From CBDHDJ01 sp965261645 (GTDB taxonomy: Bacteria > Pseudomonadota > Alphaproteobacteria > SHVV01): a stretch of DNA of 64,000 bases. A model generated the notes under the pieces. That model saw only the letters and a list, made by a program, of their open reading frames with translations. It did not search any database and was not told the DNA's origin. The position numbers and the translations under genes were made by a program. Positions 20,237 to 28,368 of the stretch are shown here, piece by piece (position 1 is the first letter of the stretch; each line of letters starts with the position of its first letter). The stretch lies in assembly GCA_965261645.1 (NCBI GenBank), contig CBDHDJ010000002.1:310001-374000 (forward strand), given 5' to 3'.

Positions 20237-20316
20237 GCCCTCGCCCTGCGTCTCGATAGTGCCCGGGGTTGCCTGTGCTATCATCATGCTAAACAGCTCA
20301 AAATAGGGGGAACACC

Positions 20317-21087
20317 ATGCCAGCTCGCGAACGCGCGATCGATCTTACCGGCGACGTTGCATTTGTCACCGGCGCCGGCGGCGGCATGGGTCGCGGCATC
20401 GCGCGCGCCTTGGCCAAATGGGGCGCTAGGGTCGCGCTTGCCGACATCAACGCCGACGCGGTAGGCGAAACGCTCCGCGAGGTCGAGGCTGACGGCGGCG
20501 AGGGCCAGGCCTATCCGCTCGACATCACAAGCGCCGAGGAGGTCAAGCAGGTGATCAAGGCGTGCGTCGATGAATTCGGCGGCATCGATCTTTTGGTCAA
20601 TGCCGCAGGCATCCTGATCTACGGTTCCGTCGCCGACAGCAAGCCGGCGGATTGGTACCGCGTGATGGATGTCAACATCAACGGCATCTATCTCGTCTCG
20701 CGCGAGGTGACAAAAGCCATGATCGCCCGCGGTACACCGGCGTCCATCGTCTCGATCTCGTCGAGCGCCGGGCGCAAGGGCGAAGCCGACATGGCGTCCT
20801 ACACGGCCTCCAAGTTCGGCGTTATCGGATTTACGCAAACGCTGGCCCACGAGCTCGTTGGACACGACATCATGGTCAACGCCATCTGTCCCGGCAACGT
20901 GGAATCGCAGATGCTCGTCGACCTGGCCGACGGGATGGGCTGGACGATGGAACAGATGCACGACTACCAGCTCATCAAACGGTTTCTCACCGGCGAGGAC
21001 ATGGCCTATTCCATCGCCTTCCTGCACACCTCGCGGGTCATCACCGGGCAGGCCGTCAACACCGACGGCGGGATGATGTTTAACTAG
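20317..21087 (+). CDS. SDR family oxidoreductase
   Basis: The 256-aa NAD(P)-dependent classical SDR has the cofactor loop GAGGGMGRGIA, ADINAD after beta-2 (which suggests NAD preference), NAAGIL, and catalytic Ser (ISSSAGRKG) and Tyr-Lys (YTASKFG). GGGGGAA precedes the ATG. It leads a plus-strand group with an alpha/beta hydrolase and two tandem iron-redox-type proteins at short spacing, which suggests a shared pathway. The substrate is unknown. Confidence 0.92.
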   Translation: MPARERAIDLTGDVAFVTGAGGGMGRGIARALAKWGARVALADINADAVGETLREVEADGGEGQAYPLDITSAEEVKQVIKACVDEFGGIDLLVNAAGILIYGSVADSKPADWYRVMDVNINGIYLVSREVTKAMIARGTPASIVSISSSAGRKGEADMASYTASKFGVIGFTQTLAHELVGHDIMVNAICPGNVESQMLVDLADGMGWTMEQMHDYQLIKRFLTGEDMAYSIAFLHTSRVITGQAVNTDGGMMFN

Positions 21088-21152
21088 GAGAGCCGAGCGG
21101 TTCCCAGGGCGCGACATTGTCGCCCTCGGACGGCTCTGATAATCTCGCTGCC

Positions 21153-21980
21153 ATGACTTTGATCTCCTATCCCCTCGGCGTCGGCGGAGCCGTGACGCGG
21201 GTGATCAAGAGCGGCGGAGGGAGCCAGCCGGTCCTGTTCATCCACGGTGTCATGGCGCGCGCCGACCGCTGGGCGGCCAATCTCGAGCCGATCGCCGCGG
21301 CGGGCTATCACTGTTATGCATTCGACCTGCCGGGTCACGGTTTTGCCTCCAAAGGTCCCGATTTTCCGTACGGGGTGCCGGCCTATGCGGACTTCGTCAA
21401 AGGGTTCATGGAGGCGATCGGCGTCGCGCGTGCGCATGTCGTGGGGACCTCGATGGGCGGGCACGTCGCCGGTTACTTTGCGGCTAACAACCCCAACATG
21501 GTGGACGCCCTCGTCTTCGTCGATTCCGTGGGCATTCTTCCCTTCGGCAAGGAAGCGGGCGAGCGGCCCAAGGCCACGGTCACCAACATGGCCCGCGATG
21601 GCATCGAAACGCGCCTGCAATTCGGCTTCGTCAATCAGGACCTCGTCACCGACGAATTCGTCGACGAGGAGTTCAAGATCAACAACTCGCCGGGCGCGGC
21701 CGAAGCGTATGAGGTGCTCGGTGAATATTTCTTCAGTCAGATCGACAACGATGTAATTGGCGACGCCTTAGCGGAATACGCCAAGACGAAGCCCATCCTG
21801 CTGATCTGGGGCGAGGACGACAAGCCCGTGCCCCTGTCGGTCGGCAAGCAATCGCTCGAAAAGATCAAGAACACAGAGTTGGTCACGGCCCCCAAGGCCG
21901 CGCACTTTCCCTACATCGAAGATCCGCAGCTGTTCAACCGGACCGTCGTCGAGTTTCTTCACAAATCCAGTGTCTCGTAA
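21153..21980 (+). CDS. Alpha/beta fold hydrolase
   Basis: The 275-aa protein has a complete catalytic triad: nucleophile Ser100 in VGTSMGG, Asp222 or Asp223 in WGEDDKPVP, and His251 in KAAHFPY. The oxyanion motif HGV is at 31-33. The pattern resembles meta-cleavage-product hydrolases and esterases of aromatic degradation, but specificity is not evident. The start at 21153 (MTLISYPLGV) is preferred over a TTG at 21117. It lies 65 bp after the SDR gene and 62 bp before the next gene. Confidence 0.9.
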   Translation: MTLISYPLGVGGAVTRVIKSGGGSQPVLFIHGVMARADRWAANLEPIAAAGYHCYAFDLPGHGFASKGPDFPYGVPAYADFVKGFMEAIGVARAHVVGTSMGGHVAGYFAANNPNMVDALVFVDSVGILPFGKEAGERPKATVTNMARDGIETRLQFGFVNQDLVTDEFVDEEFKINNSPGAAEAYEVLGEYFFSQIDNDVIGDALAEYAKTKPILLIWGEDDKPVPLSVGKQSLEKIKNTELVTAPKAAHFPYIEDPQLFNRTVVEFLHKSSVS

Positions 21981-22042
21981 CCTCCGAATCGAATAGGATT
22001 GCGACAACGGCAGGAGATTCGGGAACTCTTGAGGAGAACACC

Positions 22043-22813
22043 ATGGCTGATGTCACCAATATGGGCCCTGACGAATATGTCGATTTCATCGACAGCATGG
22101 TCAAGAAAAAGTGGTTGGGCGACCATCCATTCCTCGACCGGCTGGACCGGGGCGAGATCACCCGCGAGCAAGTCAACAAGATCTGCTACCAGATGATGTT
22201 CTATTACAACAACTCGCTGCGCGGGCTCGGCTCGGTGATGGCGCGGCACATGGACTCCCATACCCGCTATGCGCTCATGGAGAACTTGATCGACGAGGAG
22301 ACCGAGGAGCGCTGCGGCTACGCGGCCCATTACGTCATCGCGCTCGATTTTGCGGAGGCGTGCGGCTACAACCGCGCCGAGATCGAGGAGGCCAATACGA
22401 AGGAAGTGCTGCGCCCCCATCCGCAGCTCGAGGACGCGCTTTTGGAGCTTGGCGGTTTCGGGCTCGACGGAAACCCGTCGCTGGCCTTGGCGGGGGCCAT
22501 GGTCGGCGGCGAAGGCTTGTTGCCCGACCTCTACATCCGCATGGTGCAGGGGTTGAAGAAACACTTCGGCTTCACCGACAAGGAGCTCGACATCTTCATC
22601 GTACACATCGAGGGCGATATCCAGCACTCCAACGAGGGCCGCAGGCTGGCTAGGGTCTATGCCAAAACGCCGGAGGAGCGAATGCGCTTCTATTCGGTTT
22701 GCCAGGCCGCGCGTGACCGCGTCTACGAGGCGTGGGACGGTGTCTTCCGTGCCGCGGACCTCGATTTACCGCAGGCGGTCCACCCGCGCGAGATGGCGAA
22801 GGCGGCCGAGTAA
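22043..22813 (+). CDS. Heme-oxygenase-fold (PqqC/TenA-like) putative iron-dependent redox enzyme, paralogue 1
   Basis: The 256-aa, probably all-helical protein belongs to the PqqC/TenA/CADD superfamily, some of whose members are diiron oxidases or oxygenases (HDOs such as UndA, BesC, CADD). Candidate metal ligands are visible: DEETEERCGYAAH (84-96, with Glu85/86/88/89 and His96) and HIEGDIQH (188-195; His188, Asp192, His195). TTGAGGAGA precedes the ATG. A closely similar gene follows 205 bp downstream. The substrate is unknown; the SDR and hydrolase upstream are likely partners. Confidence 0.82.
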   Translation: MADVTNMGPDEYVDFIDSMVKKKWLGDHPFLDRLDRGEITREQVNKICYQMMFYYNNSLRGLGSVMARHMDSHTRYALMENLIDEETEERCGYAAHYVIALDFAEACGYNRAEIEEANTKEVLRPHPQLEDALLELGGFGLDGNPSLALAGAMVGGEGLLPDLYIRMVQGLKKHFGFTDKELDIFIVHIEGDIQHSNEGRRLARVYAKTPEERMRFYSVCQAARDRVYEAWDGVFRAADLDLPQAVHPREMAKAAE

Positions 22814-22843
22814 CGCGGCACTAACCATAGATATCCAGGAGGA

Positions 22844-22870
22844 CGGGCCCGCCGAGCGGGCCCGCTTTCG
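22844..22870 (+). terminator. Rho-independent terminator after paralogue 1
   Basis: A 9-bp perfect stem CGGGCCCGC / GCGGGCCCG (22844-22852 and 22856-22864) with a CGA loop is followed by CTTTCG. It lies 31 bp after the stop codon. The short T-run makes it a moderate terminator. The same stem sequence recurs after paralogue 2. Confidence 0.75.
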
Positions 22871-23018
22871 TGGGTCTGGCAGAACGTTCCGGGGCGGTGG
22901 TTGGCGGGCCTCAGAAGGGTTCCGCGAGCTGGGCGGATGGGATATACTGCGCGGTAATGCCGGTAGCGCCAGGCGGAGCGCATGGAGCGAGCCGGTCTAT
23001 TCTGCGAAGGAGATGAGG

Positions 23019-23792
23019 ATGGTCGACGTCACCAAGAAGATGAGCGCCGATGAGTACATCGAGATTATCGACAACATGGTTAAGGAGAAGTGGTTGGCGA
23101 ACCATCCCTTCCTTGATCGTCTGGATCGGGGCGAGATCTCGCGCGAGCAGATCGACAAGATCGCCTATCAGATGATGTTCTATTACAACAACACCTTGCG
23201 CTCGCTCGGGTCGGTGATCGCTAGCAACATGGGTTTCCCGGCGCGTCACGCGCTCATGGAGAACATGATCGACGAGGAGACCGAGGAGCGCTGCGGCTAC
23301 GCCGCCCATTATGTGATCGCGCTCGATTTCGCGGTGGCCTGCGGCTACAACAAGGCGGCGATCGAGGAAGCCAACACGAAGGAGGAGCTGAGAGCCCATC
23401 CGCAACTCGAGGATGCGCTTTTGGAGCTCGGCGGATTGGGTCTTAATGTAAACCCCGTCATGGCGATGACGTCAGGCATGGTTGGTGGCGAGGCGATGCT
23501 GCCCGACCTATACATCCGCATGGTACAGGCGATGAAAAAGCATTACACCTTCACCGACCAGGAGCTCGACATCTTCATCGTGCATATCGAAGGGGATATC
23601 GAGCACTCAAACGAGGGCCGTAAACTGATCAAGCAATATGCTACGACCCCCGAGGATCGCCTTGCGTTCTATAAGATCTGTGAGTATGCCCGCGACCGCC
23701 TCTACGAGGCGTGGGACGGCATATTCCGCTCCGCCGACCTTGATCTGCCACAGGCGGTCTATCCGCGCCAGTGGGCGAAAGCGGCCGAGTAG
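23019..23792 (+). CDS. Heme-oxygenase-fold (PqqC/TenA-like) putative iron-dependent redox enzyme, paralogue 2
   Basis: The 257-aa protein is strongly similar to its upstream neighbour over the whole length (for example HPFLDRLDRGEI, YQMMFYYNN, DEETEERCGYAAHYVIALDF). It keeps the same candidate metal ligands (His97, and HIEGDIEH with His189, Asp193, His196). AAGGAG at 23007-23012 gives 6-bp spacing to ATG 23019 and rules out ATG 23013. The pair arose by tandem duplication. Each copy has its own terminator, so they can be expressed separately and may form a heteromer or act on different substrates. Confidence 0.82.
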   Translation: MVDVTKKMSADEYIEIIDNMVKEKWLANHPFLDRLDRGEISREQIDKIAYQMMFYYNNTLRSLGSVIASNMGFPARHALMENMIDEETEERCGYAAHYVIALDFAVACGYNKAAIEEANTKEELRAHPQLEDALLELGGLGLNVNPVMAMTSGMVGGEAMLPDLYIRMVQAMKKHYTFTDQELDIFIVHIEGDIEHSNEGRKLIKQYATTPEDRLAFYKICEYARDRLYEAWDGIFRSADLDLPQAVYPRQWAKAAE

Positions 23793-23838
23793 GGCAAGAT
23801 TACGCATAGCGCGCGCCAGCGAGCGCGCCATTGAAGGG

Positions 23839-23864
23839 CGGGCCCGCATGAGCGGGCCCGTTTT
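23839..23864 (+). terminator. Rho-independent terminator after paralogue 2
   Basis: A perfect 9-bp stem CGGGCCCGC / GCGGGCCCG (23839-23847 and 23852-23860) with an ATGA loop is followed by TTTTC. It lies between the convergent paralogue 2 and the fumarylacetoacetase pseudogene. Confidence 0.8.
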
Positions 23865-24717
23865 CGTTACGATGCGCGGATCGTGTTCCTGAGCGTGCCG
23901 ATACCGTCGATCTCGACCTCGATCACATCGCGATTCTTGAGGAAGATCGGCGGCTTGCGCACCTCGCCGACGCCGGAGGGCGTGCCGGTCGAAATCACAT
24001 CGCCGGCCTCCAGGGTCATGAAGCGAGACAGGTAAGCGATCAGGTCGGCGCAGATATGCTCCATGTCGCTCGTGTTGCTGTCCTGCATGACCCGGCCGTT
24101 GAGCCGCGTGCGAATACCGAGCATCTGCGGATCGGGGATCTCGTCGGCGGTCACGATGACCGGGCCCAAGGACGTGAAGGTATCGAAGCTTTTGCTGCGC
24201 GAGTATTGGCCCTCGGCCTCCTGATTCTCGCGCGCGGTGATGTCGTTGCATGCCGTGTAGCCGAACACGTAATCGAGCGCCTTCGCAGCTTTCACGTCAC
24301 GCGCGCGGCGGCCCATGACAACGGCAAGCTCGCACTCCCAATCGGCGCATCTGGTGTCGCTGCGGCGAAAGCGGATGGGCCGGCGGTGGCCCAACAGGCT
24401 GCTTGTGTATTTGCACTACGACATCGGTTCCCTCGGTACGGCCATGCCTTTCTCCTCGGCGTGGGTCCGGTAGTTGAGGCCTAGAGCGATGATCTTGGAG
24501 GGTGCCGTGACGGCCGGCCCATAGCGCGCGCCCTTGAGGGGGAAGGGCCGCGCCACCTGCTTGACCCGCCGGGGATCGCGCCCGGCTTCGAGCAGAACGC
24601 GTAAAGGATCGACGCCTGGCCGGTCGTAGGCACGGCCGATGGGCGTGGCGATGCCTGAGGTGGTCCCACTTTGTTGGACAGTTTGGCAGCGCGGTTAAGG
24701 TGTATTCCGTTGTTTGA

Positions 24718-25647
24718 TCATGCTGCCAAAATCCTTTTTATCACATCCTGTTGCTGTTGTTGAGCCTGTGGGGATGTGGGCAAGGCGCGAGCCTTGTCCA
24801 TCATATCCACAGGTTGACCGGCCCCGTAGGCCTCGGCCGGCGTTTGACCGTCGAGGGACGAATGGGGCCGCTCGGTGTTGTAGAAGCCGATCCACTCGCC
24901 GATGACCCGTTCGGCGTGGAAGCCGTCGGTGAGCTCGTGTAGGTAGACCGCCTCATACTTGAGAGACCGCCACAGGCGCTCGATGAAGATGTTGTCCATG
25001 CAGCGGCCCCGACCGTCCATGGAGATGCGGATGCTCGCGTTCTTGAGCACGCCGGTGAAGTCGAGGCTGGTGAACTGGCTGCCCTGATCCGTATTGAATA
25101 TCTCCGGCTGGCCGTAGCGGGCCAGCGCGTCGCCCAAGGCCTCGGCGCAGAATCCAGCGTTCATGGTGTTCGACAGCCGCCAGGATAAAACGTGGCGCGT
25201 CGCCCAGTCCATGATCGCTACCAGGTACAGAAAGCCACGCTGGACGGGGATATAGGTGATGTCGGCGCACCAGACCCGATTGGGCTGGTCGATAGCCATC
25301 CCTTTGAGAAGATAAGGATAAATCCGGTGCATGGGATGCGGCACGCTGGTTCTCGGCGCCTGATAGATTGCCTCCAGGCCTATCAATCGCATCAACCTGC
25401 GAACCCGGTGACGGCCGACGCAAACGCCGTCCCGCCGCAACTGGCGGACCATCTGGCGGCTGCCGTAGAACGGGTACTTCATGAACAACTCGTCGATCCG
25501 ACGCATCAGCGCCAGACTCGAAGGGCTCTCCCCCCTGGGCGCATAATAGAACGAGGACCGGCCGATCGAAAGCAGGCGGCATTGACGGCTCAAGCTCAGC
25601 TCGGGGGCGTCGCGTGTGATCATCGCATTGCGCTCCCCCCGGCTCAT
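24718..25647 (-). CDS. IS3-family transposase OrfB (integrase catalytic domain)
   Basis: The 309-aa protein has an HTH_21-like region (MRRIDELFMKYPFYGSRQM) and a retroviral-integrase-type core with the DDE triad: D in VWCADITYIP, D in FNTDQGSQFTS, E in NIFIERLWRSLKYE. The C-terminus is Gln-rich (QAQQQQQ). It overlaps orfA by ATGA (25644-25647) and lies in the -1 frame relative to it. It is probably expressed mostly as an OrfAB fusion through the TTTTTTA slippery site. Confidence 0.93.
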   Translation of the reverse strand: MSRGERNAMITRDAPELSLSRQCRLLSIGRSSFYYAPRGESPSSLALMRRIDELFMKYPFYGSRQMVRQLRRDGVCVGRHRVRRLMRLIGLEAIYQAPRTSVPHPMHRIYPYLLKGMAIDQPNRVWCADITYIPVQRGFLYLVAIMDWATRHVLSWRLSNTMNAGFCAEALGDALARYGQPEIFNTDQGSQFTSLDFTGVLKNASIRISMDGRGRCMDNIFIERLWRSLKYEAVYLHELTDGFHAERVIGEWIGFYNTERPHSSLDGQTPAEAYGAGQPVDMMDKARALPTSPQAQQQQQDVIKRILAA

Positions 25648-25925
25648 CGCTTGAGCCCTCTGGCTAAAAAATCCCGTTCCACCGTCAGCTCGCCGATCTT
25701 GGCGTGAAGGTCGCGGACCTCGGATTCATGATCCCGGCAAGCGCGGTTGGCGCCGTTCGAAAACACTTCGCCCAGACCGTCCACCGCCTGGCGCTTCCAG
25801 GCGCTCACCTGGTTCGTATGCACCTTGTGCTTGGCCGCGATCTGCTGGATCGTCTTGTCGCCCCGCAGCGCTTCCAGCGCCACCCGGGCCGTGAATTCCG
25901 CCGTAAACCGGCGTCGATTCGTCAT
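25644..25925 (-). CDS. IS3-family transposase OrfA
   Basis: The 93-aa helix-turn-helix protein (RRRFTAEFTARVALEALRG, then IQQIAAKHKVHTNQVSAWK) ends in a leucine-zipper-like segment (RDLHAKIGELTVERDFL). Close to its end the coding strand reads TTTTTTA (complement 25665-25671), a canonical -1 slippery heptamer in the right phase. The -1 frame stays open into orfB, as expected for programmed fusion in IS3 elements. Confidence 0.92.
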   Translation of the reverse strand: MTNRRRFTAEFTARVALEALRGDKTIQQIAAKHKVHTNQVSAWKRQAVDGLGEVFSNGANRACRDHESEVRDLHAKIGELTVERDFLARGLKR

Positions 25926-26095
25926 CTCGTATTCCTCCGTTATCCGGTGGAATACACCTTAGCTCCCTGTCCGATTTTCTGGGACCACCTCAGCCGTCCT
26001 TGAGGCGTACGAAATAGGGCTTCTTGTTGGGCGCAACCAGGGTGGCGAAGCGCATCGGATGATCCCCCTCAAAGGTTCGTTGCGGTGCGGTGGGC

Positions 26096-26854
26096 TCAGC
26101 GTTCGGTAAATTGCCCAACCCGCTTGCCGGCCTGCGGGTCGAGAAAGCCGCGCACGGTCGCTTCCGTCTCCAATGCCATGGCGCCTTCGGCATCGAGATG
26201 GCAGGCGCGGTTGATCACGCGTTTGAGATCGTGCACGGCGCCCTCCGGCAGTGCAGCGATGCGCTGGGCGGCCGCTTCGGCCTCGCTGAACAGCTCGGTC
26301 TCAGGTACGACCTTCCAGGCGAGGCCGAGCTCGAGCGCGGTCCGTGCATCGTGCTTCTCGCCGAACAGGATGAGCTGCTTGGCCTTTTGCAGGCCGACGA
26401 GCTTGGGCAACAGCGTGGTGACCGCGCCGGTAACGAAAAAGCCGAGCGAGACCTCGGGGAAAAACCAGCGCGCGTTCTCAGAGAGAATGACGAGATCGCA
26501 GTTGATCATCCATTCGAGCCCCCCGCCCGCGGCCCAGCCGTGGATGGCGCCGACGATCATCTTGTCGCCAAGCACCATTTCGCGGGTGATGTCCTGGATC
26601 GATTCGATATAGGCGCGGGTCTCCTCTTCGCTGCCGACTTGCTCATCGAATTCCTTGAGGTCGTCGCCGGCGCAGAAGGCGCGACCCTCGCCGCGCAGGA
26701 TCATCACCTTGGTCTCCTGATCGGCGTTGCCTTCGGCCAACGCCGCCTTGAATGCTGCCAGCAACTCTGCATTGATCGCGTTGAGTCGGTCGGGTCGATT
26801 GAGGCTGATCGTACGGACGCCTCGCTCGACCCGGCTCAGAACGACATCTGTCAT
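26096..26854 (-). CDS. Enoyl-CoA hydratase/isomerase family protein
   Basis: The 252-aa crotonase-fold protein has the oxyanion segment FCAGDDLKEF and a second segment HGWAAGGGLEWMINCD, which keeps the Glu after GGGL. FFPEVSLGFFVTGA follows in place of the usual second-Glu region. It may be a hydratase, isomerase or decarboxylase of a CoA ester. It overlaps the acyl-CoA ligase gene by ATGA (26851-26854), so the two are coupled and likely act in sequence on the same CoA thioester. Confidence 0.9.
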   Translation of the reverse strand: MTDVVLSRVERGVRTISLNRPDRLNAINAELLAAFKAALAEGNADQETKVMILRGEGRAFCAGDDLKEFDEQVGSEEETRAYIESIQDITREMVLGDKMIVGAIHGWAAGGGLEWMINCDLVILSENARWFFPEVSLGFFVTGAVTTLLPKLVGLQKAKQLILFGEKHDARTALELGLAWKVVPETELFSEAEAAAQRIAALPEGAVHDLKRVINRACHLDAEGAMALETEATVRGFLDPQAGKRVGQFTER

Positions 26855-28164
26855 GAATCCCCCTGGCGAATGACGCGCTTTGTTTTACCCGTATTGCCCA
26901 GCGTTCTCGGTAGCTTCCCCTTCAGCGCAAGCGTGACTGTTGCGCTCACGCGGATGTGGCGCCTGATCTCCTCGCCGATCGCGTCCGCGAGCGCCGGCGC
27001 GGGTGCCTGACCTTCGGCGAGCTCGACCTCCAGCGGCAACCGATCGTAGGGGCCCGGGCCGTCGAGCACGATGCGGTACTCGCCGGTGAGTTCGGCAAAG
27101 CCGTTGGCAATCGCCGCGACCGAGACGGGAAAGACGTTGAGGCCGCGGATCACGACCATGTCGTCGGCGCGGCCTGTGACCCGAAATCGTGGCGCCGTGC
27201 GGCCGCATTCGCAGGTGTCGATCGCGTTCAACGTGACGATGTCGCCGGTGCGAAAGCGCACGAGCGGCTGACATTCCTTGACCAGGTTGGTCAGCACGAG
27301 CTCACCCGTCGATCCCGCTTCCCAGGACAGCACCTCACCGGTCTCCGGATTGATGACTTCCGGGTAGAGCACATCAAGCGCCATGAAGTGGAGATCGTGG
27401 GTGAAATCGCATTGGCTGGCGAAATTGCACAGCACGTCGGACATGCCGTAGTTCGAGTTCCGCACCCGAAACCCCCAGGTCTCCTCGAGTCGCTCGCGGA
27501 AGCTCATATTGTCGAGCCCCGCTTCGCCACCGAACAAGCCGAGCTTCAAGCCGAGGTCGCGCGGTCTGAGATCGGGAAAGCGCTCCTCGATCACCTGTTC
27601 CAGCGCTGCCGGATAGGACGGCGTGCACGAGATCGCCGTGATCTTGAGGTCGCGGATGGTAGTGATGAGCAGCTCTGTGCTCCCGGTGCCAAACGGAATC
27701 GCCGTGGCGCCGGTCGCTTCGAGCCCGGCATGATCGGTATAGCCCCCCATCCACATCTGGTAGTTGAGGCAGTGTGCGACCAAATGGCCCGGTCCCAGAC
27801 CGGCGGCGCTCTGAGCCCGGCCAGCCACCTCGGCGGCCTGCAGCGCATCGGCATGGGTGAGACCGGCGTTCATCGCCTGTCCCGTCGTTCCCGAAGTCCG
27901 GTGCAAGCGGATGATCGTTGCCGGATCGGCCGCGAGATAGTTGCCGTAGAGCGGATGGTCGGCCTGGTTCTGGCGCAGGGTCGGCTTGTCGCAAGTAGGC
28001 AGCTCGGCGAGGTCTTCCAACCCCTCGGGCACCGTGTGGCCACGCCACAACTCCTGGAAATACGGTGAGTTCTCCATGACGTAGCGCCGTTGCCGCGGCC
28101 ACGCCTCGCGCTGGATGGCGGCGATCGTATCGGGCGGCAGAAATTCCGGCGACGATCGGCCCAT
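26851..28164 (-). CDS. Phenylacetate-CoA ligase-like AMP-binding protein
   Basis: The ~437-aa protein belongs to the PaaK-like branch of adenylate-forming enzymes, which activate aryl or other acids as CoA thioesters. It shows the phosphate-binding HRTSGTTGQAM, an AMP-site-like NSNYGMSDVLCNFASQCD, the hinge region FRTGDIVTL and RFRVTGRADDMVVIRGLNVF. The start is unsure: ATG 28164 lacks a clear ribosome site, while GGAGGT lies just before GTG 28185, with ATG 28206 further upstream. It is coupled to the downstream hydratase. The disrupted FAH gene beyond suggests an inactivated aromatic or acyl degradation unit. Confidence 0.88.
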   Translation of the reverse strand: MGRSSPEFLPPDTIAAIQREAWPRQRRYVMENSPYFQELWRGHTVPEGLEDLAELPTCDKPTLRQNQADHPLYGNYLAADPATIIRLHRTSGTTGQAMNAGLTHADALQAAEVAGRAQSAAGLGPGHLVAHCLNYQMWMGGYTDHAGLEATGATAIPFGTGSTELLITTIRDLKITAISCTPSYPAALEQVIEERFPDLRPRDLGLKLGLFGGEAGLDNMSFRERLEETWGFRVRNSNYGMSDVLCNFASQCDFTHDLHFMALDVLYPEVINPETGEVLSWEAGSTGELVLTNLVKECQPLVRFRTGDIVTLNAIDTCECGRTAPRFRVTGRADDMVVIRGLNVFPVSVAAIANGFAELTGEYRIVLDGPGPYDRLPLEVELAEGQAPAPALADAIGEEIRRHIRVSATVTLALKGKLPRTLGNTGKTKRVIRQGDS

Positions 28165-28368
28165 GTTCTTATGGTTATTACGCACACGACCTCCCTGCAA
28201 GGCCAACCGAAGGCCACGGACCCTAACAGAAAACGAAATGGGCGGCCATTAACGGAAGAACCGGCGGCACGCTACGCTGAGCGCGAGCCGGCGTTCTGGG
28301 CCTGAATGTTCTGTGCTCAGGTGCGGGCGGTGGAGACCCGAGCGACCGTGTGATGGGTCTTCGTCTTA

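Larger units (their letters stand above)
24656..25992 (-). mobile_element. IS3-family insertion sequence (1,337 bp)
   Basis: The terminal inverted repeats TGAGGTGGTCCC (24656-24667) and GGGACCACCTCA (25981-25992) are exact. A 3-bp target duplication GCC flanks the element (24653-24655 and 25993-25995). It carries orfA and orfB on the minus strand with a -1 frameshift signal. Clean ends and duplication point to a fairly recent insertion. Confidence 0.95.
23867..26055 (-). pseudogene. Fumarylacetoacetate hydrolase (FAH) family gene, split by an IS3 element and carrying an in-frame TAG
   Basis: The N-terminal 21 codons (MRFATLVAPNKKPYFVRLKD plus G) lie at 25993-26055. The rest lies at 23867-24655, with the IS3-family element between them. 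Removing the IS and one GCC repeat rejoins the frame exactly (KDG then IATPIGRAYDRPG). A second lesion is TAG at complement 24416-24418, after PREPMS and before CKYTSSLLGH. Downstream family features are intact (DWECELAVVMGRRARDV, NDITARE, TGTPSGVG). FAH-type enzymes hydrolyse C-C bonds of acylpyruvate-like compounds. The gene would have led, or followed, the hydratase/ligase unit at 26-28 kb on the same strand. Confidence 0.88.
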
